The notes beneath the pieces are model-generated. The model was not told where the DNA came from. It ran no database searches and worked only from the letters and a program-made list of their open reading frames with translations. Made by a program: the position numbers and the translations under genes. From contig NZ_FOKB01000014.1 in the NCBI RefSeq assembly GCF_900111895.1, positions 1 through 64,000 on the forward strand: DNA of 64,000 nucleotides, written 5' to 3'. This stretch comes from Pseudomonas simiae. GTDB taxonomy: Bacteria; Pseudomonadota; Gammaproteobacteria; Pseudomonadales; Pseudomonadaceae. Numbering within the stretch: the first letter of the stretch is position 1; each line of letters begins with the position of its first letter. Below, piece by piece: positions 25,838 through 35,171 of the stretch.

Positions 25838-26747
25838 AAATTTGTTTTGCCTGGAGGACCGGATTCACAGCCTGAACCACCCTCACCCGCCGAAACACCA
25901 ACACATTCCCCACCATCACCAACACCAACCCCGCCAATGCCGGCGCCGTCCACTGATACCCCTCGGCATACGCCGACACATTCAGCGCCACCACCGGGAA
26001 CAGCACGGTGCAATAAGCGGCGCGCTCCGGTCCCATGCGCCCGACCAGGGTCAGGTACGCGGTAAAGCCGATGACCGAACCTGGGATCACCAGGTACCAC
26101 AGCGCGCCGATGTAGCGTGCACTCCAGTCCATTTCGAAGGGAATCCCGCGTACCACACAATAGGTCGCAAGCATCGCCGCGCCATACGCCATACCCCAGG
26201 CATTGGTGGTCAGCGGCCTGAGCCCGGCCTTCTGTTGCAGGCTCGACAACAGGTTGCCCGCCGAGAAACACAGGGTCCCGAGCAACGCCAACCCCAAACC
26301 GAGCAAGGTCTGCGGGCTGGCGGCATGCCCCACCAGTTCCGGCCAGAACAGCAGGCCCAAGCCCATCAAGCCGAGCCCGCCGCCCATCAACACATTACGC
26401 GCCACCCGCTGGCCGAAAAACACCCGGGCATTCAGCGCGTTCCACAGCGTGGCCGTGGAAAACACCACCGCCACTAACCCACTGGGAATCCACTGGCTGG
26501 CCGTCAGAAAACATATGAAGTTGACGCAGAACAGGCACAGCCCCTGGGCCAGGCAGATCAAGTGCCCACGCCGGTTCATCACCTGCAACTTACGGCTGAG
26601 CAACAACAGCGCAAACAACACCAGCGCCGCCAAGCCAAAGCGATAAACGATGGACACGGGGATTGCCACCACGCCCAGTTGCCACTTGAGGGCAATCCAG
26701 GTGGTGCCCCAGATCAACACGGTGAGTAAATACAGGGAAAGGTTCAT
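25836..26747 (-). CDS. EamA (DMT) family transporter
   Basis: A 303-aa inner-membrane protein with ten predicted helices in two EamA repeats (about 5-135 and 148-285). The first begins with the typical LLTVLIWGTTWIALKW. These carriers usually export amino acids or metabolites; the substrate is unknown. The start at 26747 has GGAG eight bases upstream, and the frame further up is not membrane-like. Divergent to an AraC-type regulator 138 bp away, a usual pairing for drug/metabolite exporters. Confidence 0.9.
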   Translation of the reverse strand: MNLSLYLLTVLIWGTTWIALKWQLGVVAIPVSIVYRFGLAALVLFALLLLSRKLQVMNRRGHLICLAQGLCLFCVNFICFLTASQWIPSGLVAVVFSTATLWNALNARVFFGQRVARNVLMGGGLGLMGLGLLFWPELVGHAASPQTLLGLGLALLGTLCFSAGNLLSSLQQKAGLRPLTTNAWGMAYGAAMLATYCVVRGIPFEMDWSARYIGALWYLVIPGSVIGFTAYLTLVGRMGPERAAYCTVLFPVVALNVSAYAEGYQWTAPALAGLVLVMVGNVLVFRRVRVVQAVNPVLQAKQI

Positions 26748-26885
26748 AGCGGGCTCCATCGATTGAGCCACAGTGTGGCCTGCGACCCATCGCGCGCTCT
26801 TGCACAATCTTGCGCTTTTGTCGGGCGGTGGGCGCACAGCGTCCGTCGCGCGGAGTAGGATGCAAGGCGTCGGAGAGTACGAACC

Positions 26886-27761
26886 ATGCCTGATCTGGAA
26901 TCCCTGCAAGTCTTTCAAGCCCTTAACCGCTCGCCCAATGCACGCCTTGAAGCCTGCGCTGAGCTCGGTGACGGCTTGTCTGCGGCCTTGTGGAGCAACC
27001 ATCACGATGCCCAGGATTACCAGGCGCCCAGTCATCACACCTTGTCGTGCTACATCGGCGGCGGCACCGGCACGTTTCGGCGCGACCAGCCAGGCACCAA
27101 GGGCGGGCCGGACAAGTTGTGCATCCTGCCCGCCGAGCATCAGTCAGCCTGGGTGATCAACGGCGAAATCCGCCTGGCCCATGTGTACTTCAGCCCGGAG
27201 CAATTCGCCCTGGGCTGCGTCACCTTGCTCGACCGCGAACCGCGCACCCTGCAACTGCGCGAAAGCACCTTTCTGGAAGATGCCAGCCAGGCCCGGCGCT
27301 TTCACCAGTTGATCGCACTGAACTGGCACGAGCCCGCCGAGCGCCTGCTGACCAGCAGCCTGGCCCATGAAATGCTCAGCCACACCCTGCTCAGCCAGGT
27401 CGGCGCCCGCGAAGGGCTGAGGTTGAAAGGCGGGCTGGCGGCACATCAGCGACGGCGGTTGGCGGAGTACATTGACCAGCATCTGGAAGACCCGATCAGC
27501 CTGGGTCAATTGGCCGGGATGTGCGCGCTGTCGGAATACCATTTCGCACGGATGTTCCGCCAAAGCTTCGGCCTGCCGCCCCATCAATACCTGTTGGCGC
27601 GCCGCCTCACCCGCGCCCAGGCACTGCTGCGCAGTGGCGCCCTGCCCTTGGGTGAAATCGCCTTGATGTGCGGGTTCTCCAGCGCCAGCCACTTTACCCA
27701 TCGCTTTCGCCAGGCCATGGGTGCCACCCCCGGCGAATACCGCCAGGCGTTCTGCGCCTAG
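26886..27761 (+). CDS. AraC family transcriptional regulator
   Basis: A 291-aa regulator. The N-terminal half (to about 185) is a cupin-like sensor (SHHTLSCYIGGGTGTFRRD). The C-terminal half has the double HTH of AraC/XylS proteins: DPISLGQLAGMCALSEYHFA, then LPLGEIALMCGFSSASHFTH. CGGAGAGTACGAACC precedes the ATG. Divergent to the EamA transporter, its probable target. Its TAG shares the CTAG tetranucleotide with the stop of the convergent LuxR gene. Confidence 0.92.
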   Translation: MPDLESLQVFQALNRSPNARLEACAELGDGLSAALWSNHHDAQDYQAPSHHTLSCYIGGGTGTFRRDQPGTKGGPDKLCILPAEHQSAWVINGEIRLAHVYFSPEQFALGCVTLLDREPRTLQLRESTFLEDASQARRFHQLIALNWHEPAERLLTSSLAHEMLSHTLLSQVGAREGLRLKGGLAAHQRRRLAEYIDQHLEDPISLGQLAGMCALSEYHFARMFRQSFGLPPHQYLLARRLTRAQALLRSGALPLGEIALMCGFSSASHFTHRFRQAMGATPGEYRQAFCA

Positions 27762-30259
27762 GCCATCAACCCCAGGGTCTTGGCCTTGGCCACTGCTTGC
27801 GTGCGTCGCTCCACACCGAGCTTGCTGTGGATACGCCGCGCGTGGGTCTTGACCGTATGCAGGGAGATAAACAGGCGGTCGGCGATTTCCAGGTTGGAGT
27901 TGCCCAGCGCGATCAACTGCAGCACCTCCAGCTCGCGCTGACTGAGTGGACTCTCTACCGCACCCGAGACAGGCGCTTGCGGCTCCATGCCCAGTTCACT
28001 CAACAACCCCGGCGATCGCAACCGCAGTTCGCGAATCGCCTGTTGCACCTGGCAACGCGCGGCCAACTCCAGCCCGGTTTGCAGCGAGCGGCGCGCCAGC
28101 GCACAGTCGCCGACTTGCCAGGCCACTTCGCCCAGCACCAGGCGCAGTTCGGTTTCCAGGCAGAGCATGCCGCGCTGATGGGCGGTTTCCAGCAAGGCCG
28201 TGAGCCGTGCCACGGGTTGATCGGCCGCCCCCAGTTTCACTTCAGCCAGCACCAGCAGATACTCCAGGCGCGGCACCAATTCCAGGGTGGCGGGCGGGGC
28301 CTGTTTGGCCTGGGGCCCACGAAAGTGGCGAAGCACGCGGCGCACCGCTTCCACCGTCAGTTCGGCACGGCCCTGCTGCAACCAGAAATGCCCACTGACC
28401 AGCAGCAACACCGCGCGATACACCGTGTCCGGCACCTGACGTTGTTGCATCAACCGTTCGGCGTCGCGCAGCTGCACAAAGGCCTGGGCGTAGTCACCGC
28501 GGTTGGCGGCCAGCAATGCCAGGCCGAGAAACCCATAGAGCACGCGCTTGTCCTGGCTGTGCAGGCACATCTTCAAGCCCGCCTCGAAACACTCGGCGGC
28601 CAGGCTGTCCTGCCCCTGGCGCAACGCCAGATGCCCCCGCCTCAAGGCGATGCGCCCGACCAAGGGCCCGGCCTTGAGGCGCTGCTTGAGCAACATCGCC
28701 TGCACATTTTCCAACAGGCTCTGGGCCCGGTAGGGGGCACCACGCTGTTCCAGCAGTTGCGCGTGGTCCAGCTCCAACAAGGCTTCGAGCAGCAACGAGC
28801 CATGGGCGCGGGCCAGGCACAAGGCTTCGCGGCTCAGGCCTTGGGCCACGTCCAGCTCACCGCGCAGCAAGGCTTGCTGGGTCAGGCCCGAGAGGCACAT
28901 CAGTCGCGACGTCCAGGCGCTGTCGGGCAAGGCGTGTAGCGCTTCGAGGAAATGCTCCCGCGAGCGCTCGGCATCACCGCCCAGATGCAGCAACCAGCCC
29001 CACTGCGCCTGCCAGCGGGCCAGCAGATAACGCTGTTTCGCCGCCGTCGGCTGCGGCGCGAACCGCGCCAGTTGGTGGATGCATTGCGCGGCTTGCTCGA
29101 AGCGCCCGGCGAACAGCAACGCCGCCGTCAGCAACCCGACCAACTGCGCCGAGCCGAGCATCAGTTCATCGCCATGCTGTTCATGCAGGCGCAACAGCAG
29201 CATCGCGTTCTGCTGGCGGAACAGGTCCTCGAAACTGAAGTGCTGCAACAGGCTCACCGCCACTTCATATTCTTCGGCGAGCAGTGCGTGTTCAAACGCA
29301 GCCTGCCAGTCCTGTTCGGCGGTGAACCATTGGCAGGCGCGACGGTGCCATGAACGTTTGGCCGGCCAAGGCTCATCACGCAGCAAATCGGCGAGTGGTG
29401 GAAAGACCTGCAGCCACTCGGTGTCTTCCCAGGGCTGGATAAACGCGCCGAGGGCCTGCAGATCGTGCAGATATTGATTACCGTCGCCAAAGCCGAACAG
29501 GTGCTCGCACAATCCCGCATTGAAGCGCGGCAGATGGGCCAGTACGCGCCAGGCTTCGGCCAGTTCGGGTGGCAAGGTACTGAACAGTTCGTGTTGCAAG
29601 TAATCGAGCAAGGTCTTTTCCGGGTGGCCGTCACCCAGCAAGGCAATGCGTGCACCGGCACACCAGCCGGCGCTGAACTGCAGCACCTGGTCGACGGACT
29701 GCCCTGGCGCATGAGTGAGCAGCTGCTGGATCTCGACCGGGCTGAACGCCAGGTCTGCGCCGCACTCCAGCAATTCATCGTCAAGCAGCAGCCGTGGCCA
29801 GTTGCACAGCGGGCGCCGCCGCGTGCCCAGCCACCAAGTCAGCGCCGGGCTGCTGGCGGTGAACAGGCGATCGAGCAAGGCGTCGGTGTCCGGCGCGGGC
29901 AAACGGCAGAAGTCATCAAGGAACACCCACGCCGGGGCCTGCCAACGCGCAAGGTCCGACAGCAGTGTCGCTTCATCGATGAACGGCAGGTCGAGGTTCT
30001 GCGCCAGGCGCTGGCAAAGATCGAGGGGGCTCAGGGCAATACCGTTGAGCGGCAACCAGTGCACCGGGCAATCCTTGGGTGCCTGTAGCGCGCATTCGGC
30101 GAACAACGCACTTTTGCCACTGCCAGCGGGCGCGCACAACAACTTGACCCTCACCTGCGCCGCCAGCAAAGGCTCGGCCAAGCGTGGGCGCAACAGATGG
30201 TGGGCGGACAGCCGAGGCATGAATCCAGGACGGTCCAGGCAGCGGGTCATGGCGGTCAT
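27758..30259 (-). CDS. MalT-like LuxR-family ATP-dependent regulator
   Basis: An 833-aa regulator of the LAL/MalT type. A P-loop NTPase domain at the N-terminus has Walker A APAGSGKS (43-50) and an AWVFLDDFCRL Walker B. A long helical TPR-like middle (about 350-750) follows, and then a LuxR HTH at the end (LSQRELEVLQLIALGNSNLEIA). The start at 30259 has AGCAGGAT upstream; a start 10 codons earlier is possible. It follows the DUF1302/DUF1329 pair on the same strand, an association I recognise from other Pseudomonas; it probably controls them. The inducer is unknown. Confidence 0.9.
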   Translation of the reverse strand: MTAMTRCLDRPGFMPRLSAHHLLRPRLAEPLLAAQVRVKLLCAPAGSGKSALFAECALQAPKDCPVHWLPLNGIALSPLDLCQRLAQNLDLPFIDEATLLSDLARWQAPAWVFLDDFCRLPAPDTDALLDRLFTASSPALTWWLGTRRRPLCNWPRLLLDDELLECGADLAFSPVEIQQLLTHAPGQSVDQVLQFSAGWCAGARIALLGDGHPEKTLLDYLQHELFSTLPPELAEAWRVLAHLPRFNAGLCEHLFGFGDGNQYLHDLQALGAFIQPWEDTEWLQVFPPLADLLRDEPWPAKRSWHRRACQWFTAEQDWQAAFEHALLAEEYEVAVSLLQHFSFEDLFRQQNAMLLLRLHEQHGDELMLGSAQLVGLLTAALLFAGRFEQAAQCIHQLARFAPQPTAAKQRYLLARWQAQWGWLLHLGGDAERSREHFLEALHALPDSAWTSRLMCLSGLTQQALLRGELDVAQGLSREALCLARAHGSLLLEALLELDHAQLLEQRGAPYRAQSLLENVQAMLLKQRLKAGPLVGRIALRRGHLALRQGQDSLAAECFEAGLKMCLHSQDKRVLYGFLGLALLAANRGDYAQAFVQLRDAERLMQQRQVPDTVYRAVLLLVSGHFWLQQGRAELTVEAVRRVLRHFRGPQAKQAPPATLELVPRLEYLLVLAEVKLGAADQPVARLTALLETAHQRGMLCLETELRLVLGEVAWQVGDCALARRSLQTGLELAARCQVQQAIRELRLRSPGLLSELGMEPQAPVSGAVESPLSQRELEVLQLIALGNSNLEIADRLFISLHTVKTHARRIHSKLGVERRTQAVAKAKTLGLMA

Positions 30260-30376
30260 TGCTGCATCCTGCTTTTTATTGTTATGCAACCTGGCGCCTA
30301 CCCTAGTCCTGTGGTCGGCGGTTGTTGAAGAAGTATTCAGCAGGGTGATTGGCGGGCATAAAATTCAAGGCATACA

Positions 30377-30410
30377 CCCCCACTGTGCGAACACGCTCGC
30401 ACAGTGGGGG
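30377..30410 (-). terminator. Perfect 14-bp stem hairpin after DUF1329 gene
   Basis: CCCCCACTGTGCGA and TCGCACAGTGGGGG are perfect arms with a 6-base loop. It sits 17 bp past the DUF1329 stop and before the LuxR gene. No T-tract follows, so it may protect the mRNA end or attenuate read-through. Confidence 0.6.
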
Positions 30411-30426
30411 GCATTTCACATCGGGA

Positions 30427-31785
30427 TCAGCGCACGCCTTCAGCCCTCAATGCCGCTGGCGTGTAGTCCGCCGCCTTGGCATTGAAACCGAACACAAAAC
30501 TGCTCTTCTCCTCGTTCTTCATGCCCAGCGCGATATAGCGCCCGGCGATAATGTCGTACAGCGTTTCCACGGTATACGCCGGGGTCTGGTGGTTGTAGTA
30601 GAACTGCGCATGCCCCTCGGCGACACGCCACAGTTGGCCACGGCCGTCGTAGTGATCCACCAGCGCCACCTGCCAGCTGTCTTCATCGATGTACATGTGG
30701 CGCTTGGCGTAGATATGCCGCTCACTCGGCTTGACCGTGCCCACCACTTCCCACACGCGGTGCAGCTCATAGCGAGTCAGGTCCTGATTGATGTGGCCGG
30801 CCTTGATGATGTCGTCGTACTTGAGTGTCGGCTGGTCGAGCTTGTAGCTGTTGTAGGGAATGTACATCTCCTTCTTGCCGACCAGCTTCCAGTCGTAGCG
30901 GTCCGGGGCACCGGAAAACATGTCGAAGTTGTCCGAGGTGCGCAGACCGTCGGAGGCCGTGCCCGGACCGTCATACGCCACTTGCGGTGCGCGGCGTACG
31001 CGACGCTGGCCGGCGTTGTAGATCCACGCCAGGCGCGGCTCCTTTACCTGGTCGAGGGTTTCATGCACCAGCAGCACGTTGCCCGCCAGGCGCGCCGGGG
31101 CCGTCACCGACTGCTTGAAGAAGGTCAGCACGTTGGCCGCCTTGGCCGGGTCCATGTCCGGGATCAACTGCGGCACCGCCACTTCCTCTTCGAAGCGGAT
31201 CGGCGTGTAGCTGCCGTTGGTCTGCGGCGTGGCCTGGGTAATGATGCGCCGCAAGTTGCCGCCGTGGTAACGGGTGATGTGGTTCCACAGCACTTCCACG
31301 CCATTCTTGGGAATCGGGAAGGCGTAGTAGCGATTGCCGGTGAAGTTTTCCAGGCCGTTGCCATCGTTGATCGGCTTGACGTTCAGCGCACTGCGCTTGA
31401 TCGACTCGTAAATCTCCGGCGGCAGGTTGACCGTGCGGTGACTTGGGTACACCGGGATCTTATAGGTCTCGGGATAGCGCTTGAACATCGCCACCTGGCC
31501 GTCGGAGAGTTTGTCCTTGTACTTGTCGACGGTGGCTGCGGTGATCACAAACAGCGGTTTTTCACTGGCGAACGGGTCGGCCAGGAAGCCCTTGCTGTCC
31601 ACCGCACCGGCATTTTTCGGAATGCCGCCGGTCCACGCCGGAATCGAGCCGTCGGCGTTGCCGGCTTTTTCGGCGCCCACCGGGGTCAGGGTGGTGCCCA
31701 GCTTGGCCGCCTCTTCCGGCGACACCGCTGCCATCACGTTGGCGCCCAACAGACTCAGGGCCAACACTGCAATTGTCTTACGCAT
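30427..31785 (-). CDS. DUF1329 protein (exported, outer-membrane-lipoprotein-like fold)
   Basis: A 452-aa exported protein with a Sec signal peptide (residues 1-19, ending NVMA). The mature part has the DUF1329 pattern: AAKLGTTLTPVGAEKAG near the start, then NAGQRRVRRAPQVAYD, MYIPYNSYKLDQP and a C-terminal YDIIAGRYIALGMKNEE. The family resembles LolB/LppX-like lipid-binding barrels and is nearly always next to a DUF1302 gene, as here (26 bp apart). The function is unknown; envelope lipid or hydrophobic-substrate handling is a common guess. Confidence 0.9.
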   Translation of the reverse strand: MRKTIAVLALSLLGANVMAAVSPEEAAKLGTTLTPVGAEKAGNADGSIPAWTGGIPKNAGAVDSKGFLADPFASEKPLFVITAATVDKYKDKLSDGQVAMFKRYPETYKIPVYPSHRTVNLPPEIYESIKRSALNVKPINDGNGLENFTGNRYYAFPIPKNGVEVLWNHITRYHGGNLRRIITQATPQTNGSYTPIRFEEEVAVPQLIPDMDPAKAANVLTFFKQSVTAPARLAGNVLLVHETLDQVKEPRLAWIYNAGQRRVRRAPQVAYDGPGTASDGLRTSDNFDMFSGAPDRYDWKLVGKKEMYIPYNSYKLDQPTLKYDDIIKAGHINQDLTRYELHRVWEVVGTVKPSERHIYAKRHMYIDEDSWQVALVDHYDGRGQLWRVAEGHAQFYYNHQTPAYTVETLYDIIAGRYIALGMKNEEKSSFVFGFNAKAADYTPAALRAEGVR

Positions 31786-31811
31786 GGATGTTTGTCCTTG
31801 TTTAAGCCAGA

Positions 31812-33602
31812 TCAGAAGTTCACGCCGAAGCTGAGGGCGAGGAAGTCGCGGTCGGTCAGGGTGTTGTAGTCGCCGCCAAAGAAGTCGGTGTAGCTGAGGC
31901 TGGCGGTGTAGGTGTTGCGGTAGTCCGCGTCGACACCCGCGCTGATGGCCTTGGCGCCCTTGTTGAACAGGCCATTGGGGCCATAGCCGGCGACGTCATG
32001 GGACCAGGACAGGTTGGGCTTGAGGTTGATCCCGGCAATCACGTTGTTGTAGTCGAGGATCGCCCGCGCGCGATAGCCCCAGGAAGTGGAGGTGACAAAA
32101 CCGTCGGTGTCACCCTGGAAACCGTAGGCGCCGTACACCGAGTCCCGGCCGTAACGCAGTTTGCTTTTATCTTCCAGTCCTGCGACGTGCACGATGGCCG
32201 CTTCACCGACCACCGTAAGGCGCTCGGCGCCCAGGACCTGGTCGAAGAACTGGGTCATGGAGCTTTGGATCTGGGTGATCTCTTTACGGCGATAGCCTTT
32301 GTTGTCGTCGCCGAAGTTGCTGCGGATAGGTGAGGCCAACTGGCCGGCGACGGGGTTGATCAGGGCCAGGGTCAGATCGGTAGTATTGAGTTGCACCGGG
32401 GCATTGGGCCGGTAGCTGATCTCACCGGTCCACGCGGTGCCGGTGGGCAAGGTGGTGGAGAAGCTGGCGCCGAACAAGCGGATGTCTTCCGGGTAATCCA
32501 AGTAGTACTGGCCACGGCCGAGCATGAGGCTCTGGACCAAGCCCGCGCCAGAGCCGGGCACGATGCCGTTGGCGGTGCCGGAAATAGCACCCAGGGTGGC
32601 CAGGCTGGTGTTGTTGGTGATGGTCCCCACCGTTGGCGTGCGGCTGTGGTAGTTCATGAAGTACAGGCCGTACTCGGTGTCATCCCCCAGCCAGCGCAGG
32701 GCGGCGCCGAACTGGCCGGAATCCCGCGCATCACGGTCGCCGGCGCGACGTACGATGACCCCTTCACTGGTCGCGCCAAATCCTTGGCCGAACGCCGCCG
32801 CCACAGGTTGCAATGGCCTGATTGCCGGGTTCCCGACGGTGTAGTTGTTGGTGCAGCCGTCCGCTGCCACGTCGCCACCAAAGAAGGTGCCGCAGTTATC
32901 CAGCACCGTCTGGTCCCACTCCAACTGGTAGAAACCTTCGACCGTCAGCTGATTGGTCAGGCTCTGGGACGCGAACAGCATGTTGACCGGAATCAGCCCT
33001 TCCTTGATCTCGGCACCCGGACGGCGGAACGCCGACACATCAATCGGGTTGATGCTGTTGATGGAGTTACCGATGAAGGTACTTTCGCCCCAGCTCACCA
33101 CCTGCTTGCCCGCTCGCACGGTGCCCGGCAGATCACCCAGCGAATAGTTGTGATAGACGAAGGCATCCAGAATCTGCGCACCGCTGGACTTGGCGCCTTC
33201 CTTGCGGTTGTGGTCGCTGATCGGTTTGAACTCGCGGTCTTCATCCTTCAGTTCAAAGTCGTACCAGTACTTGCCGCGCACGAACACACCCGTGTCGCCG
33301 TACTTCAACTCAAGGTCATGCAGGCCCTTGAAGATCTTGGAGAAGGTTTCGCCCTTCTTGAAGTTCAAGCGCCCGTCATCACCGGTAGACGCCTGGCCGG
33401 TACCGCCGTTGACGGTGCCCACCAGCTTTTTATCGGCGTCGCGCATGCCCCAGCTCGCACCCACCGACAGCGAAGAATCGAATTGCCCTTCGATCTCGCC
33501 AATGTTGAATGAAATAGCCTGTGCCTGAGCACAGCAACCCAACGCAACCGCAGCGGCCAGCGCCTGTGGCCTGAAGATGGCGCGCATTGTTGTTCTTGTC
33601 AT
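31812..33602 (-). CDS. DUF1302 outer-membrane-type protein
   Basis: A 596-aa exported protein: signal peptide about residues 1-28 (RAIFRPQALAAAVALG, ending QAQA), then alternating beta strands typical of an outer-membrane barrel, ending in a terminal Phe (SFGVNF). The start at 33602 has GGGGAAGACGC upstream; a longer frame would bury the signal. First gene of the DUF1302-DUF1329(-LuxR) unit. The pair is often near RND-type MMPL transporters elsewhere, but none is present here. Confidence 0.9.
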   Translation of the reverse strand: MTRTTMRAIFRPQALAAAVALGCCAQAQAISFNIGEIEGQFDSSLSVGASWGMRDADKKLVGTVNGGTGQASTGDDGRLNFKKGETFSKIFKGLHDLELKYGDTGVFVRGKYWYDFELKDEDREFKPISDHNRKEGAKSSGAQILDAFVYHNYSLGDLPGTVRAGKQVVSWGESTFIGNSINSINPIDVSAFRRPGAEIKEGLIPVNMLFASQSLTNQLTVEGFYQLEWDQTVLDNCGTFFGGDVAADGCTNNYTVGNPAIRPLQPVAAAFGQGFGATSEGVIVRRAGDRDARDSGQFGAALRWLGDDTEYGLYFMNYHSRTPTVGTITNNTSLATLGAISGTANGIVPGSGAGLVQSLMLGRGQYYLDYPEDIRLFGASFSTTLPTGTAWTGEISYRPNAPVQLNTTDLTLALINPVAGQLASPIRSNFGDDNKGYRRKEITQIQSSMTQFFDQVLGAERLTVVGEAAIVHVAGLEDKSKLRYGRDSVYGAYGFQGDTDGFVTSTSWGYRARAILDYNNVIAGINLKPNLSWSHDVAGYGPNGLFNKGAKAISAGVDADYRNTYTASLSYTDFFGGDYNTLTDRDFLALSFGVNF

Positions 33603-33949
33603 GCGTCTTCCCCGGTGAGTGACAGAAGGCCCCACCCTACTGCCGCCCATCAGGAGCGATAAGCGCACCAAGGAGGGATTCGTGTTGTCACTCAAAAGGA
33701 TGACTGAGCGCTCTGGCCGGGGCTCCGGGCGCAGGCATGCATTGGATGGATGGCGGGTTATCAGGGGAATGTATGGAGAACGTCGAAACTGTTGCTGATT
33801 CAGCAACAGTCCTTGTCACGAATCGGCATTACTCATTTTGTTACAAGCGGCTATTCTTATCGGGCTTTCAGGGCAAACGGCCCGCTTCCTCAACCGGAAG
33901 GAAAGCCAGATTTACATAGATTGATGACTGTTTTCAGTCTATTACCGGT
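33603..33949. other. Intergenic region with perfect hairpin
   Basis: No gene supported. It should hold the promoter of the DUF1302 gene. ACTGTTGCTG (33788-33797) pairs perfectly with CAGCAACAGT (33801-33810) across a 3-base loop, a stable hairpin or an operator. A short plus-strand frame covers it but has no protein-like composition. Confidence 0.45.
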
Positions 33950-34023
33950 GTTCACTGACGTTGATTTGTCGCTCCTTGATCCAACGTCTTACTTCGGCCG
34001 CTGCCTATGCAGCGGCCTTTTTT
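33950..34023 (+). ncRNA. Candidate small RNA ending in a terminator
   Basis: A strong plus-strand terminator ends here with no plus-strand gene before it. A possible -10 (CTATTAC, about 33939-33945) would give a transcript of about 75 nt. The layout (short leader, GC-rich terminal stem, TTTTTT tail) is that of an Hfq-type sRNA. I cannot assign it to a named family from memory. The 5' end is a guess. Confidence 0.35.
33996..34023 (+). terminator. Strong Rho-independent terminator
   Basis: GGCCGCTGC pairs perfectly with GCAGCGGCC around CTAT, followed by six T. It points rightward, away from any annotated plus-strand gene, which is the main reason to suspect a small RNA. Confidence 0.9.
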
Positions 34024-34033
34024 ATGCCTGGAA

Positions 34034-34060
34034 TAAAACGGGGCGCCATCAGCGCCCCGT
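34034..34060 (-). terminator. Terminator of the SDR operon
   Basis: ACGGGGCGC and GCGCCCCGT pair across a short loop; on the minus strand TTTTATT follows. Downstream of the SDR gene stop at 34087. Confidence 0.8.
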
Positions 34061-34086
34061 AGGATTCAAGCTTTTTCAAGCAACGA

Positions 34087-34998
34087 TCACAGGCTGTATC
34101 TCTGCAAATTGGCCATCATCTCCTTCAGCGCTTCGATATTGTCCTTGGGGTGCGCTGCCCCCTCGAAGTCGCAGATCTGTTGCCAATGCGCCGCCACATC
34201 ATCGGGCGAGAAGCCCGCCTCCGGATCAAAGCCCACGCCCAGGCTGCGCTCCCAGCGGGTCTTGCCAATCCAGCCGCCGCCGACTTCAAACAACCCCGAG
34301 GTTTCCTGGCAGGCTTCGCTGCCCAGGTACACCACCAATGGGCTGACCAGCTCCGGCTTGAGGCGCTCGAACACCTGCGGCGGGATCAGGCCTTCGGTCA
34401 TGCGCGTGCCGCCGGTGGGAGCAATGGCGTTGACCAGGATGTTGTTCTTGCGGCCTTCCAGCGCCAGGGTGCGCGTCAGCCCATACAGACCCAGCTTGGC
34501 CATGCCGTAGTTGGACTGGCCGAAGTTGCCATAGATGCCCGAGGTGGACGCGGTGAAGATCACCCGGCCGTAACCCTGCTCACGCAGATGGGGCCAGGCG
34601 GCACGGGTGACTTTGTAGGCGCCTTCGACGTGCACCCGGTAAACCAGGTCCCAGTCGCTGTCGTCCATTTTGTGGAAGGTCTTGTCGCGCAGAATGCCAG
34701 CGTTGTTGACCACCACATCGATACGGCCAAAGGCGTCGAGGGCATTCTGCACAATCCTGTCACCGTCGGTGACAGAGTCATGATTGGCTTCGGCGATGCC
34801 GCCGGCTTCGCGAATCTCAGCCACCACGCGGTCGGCGGCCGAGGCACTGGCGCCTTCGCCCTGGGTGGAACCGCCCAGGTCGTTGACCAGCACTTTTGCG
34901 CCATGTTTGGCGAACAGCAGCGCATGGGCACGGCCCAACCCGCCGCCGGCACCGGTGACGATCACGACCTTATCCTGAAACTGCACTGACTCACTCAT
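34087..34998 (-). CDS. SDR-family 3-hydroxyacyl dehydrogenase-like oxidoreductase
   Basis: A 303-aa NAD(P)-dependent short-chain dehydrogenase of the subgroup resembling the dehydrogenase part of peroxisomal multifunctional enzyme 2. It has VTGAGGGLGRAHALLFA, VNDLGGS, NNAGILRDKTFHKM, and the catalytic Ser with YGMAK. The start at 34998 follows GGAGTTCGGT. Last gene of a minus-strand set with an alpha/beta hydrolase and a class II aldolase, which suggests catabolism of a hydroxylated compound; substrate unknown. Confidence 0.9.
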   Translation of the reverse strand: MSESVQFQDKVVIVTGAGGGLGRAHALLFAKHGAKVLVNDLGGSTQGEGASASAADRVVAEIREAGGIAEANHDSVTDGDRIVQNALDAFGRIDVVVNNAGILRDKTFHKMDDSDWDLVYRVHVEGAYKVTRAAWPHLREQGYGRVIFTASTSGIYGNFGQSNYGMAKLGLYGLTRTLALEGRKNNILVNAIAPTGGTRMTEGLIPPQVFERLKPELVSPLVVYLGSEACQETSGLFEVGGGWIGKTRWERSLGVGFDPEAGFSPDDVAAHWQQICDFEGAAHPKDNIEALKEMMANLQRYSL

Positions 34999-35171
34999 AC
35001 CGAACTCCAATGGCGACAATGGGAATGGGTCGAGTGTCAGGCACGGGGGCCATGGTCACAATAACCACGGCTGAGCCTGAATGGTGCTCGATAAGGCAGA
35101 GGGATGATCATGTGGGAACGGGCATGCCGACGATGCAAGCGCCTCGGCCTTTGAGTTGAATCGCCGCGACG

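Noticed and set aside
30349..33512. Long plus-strand frames (506 and 373 codons) antisense to DUF1329 and DUF1302 genes
   Set aside because: Shadow frames; no ribosome binding site or domain, whereas the minus-strand proteins have signal peptides and known families.
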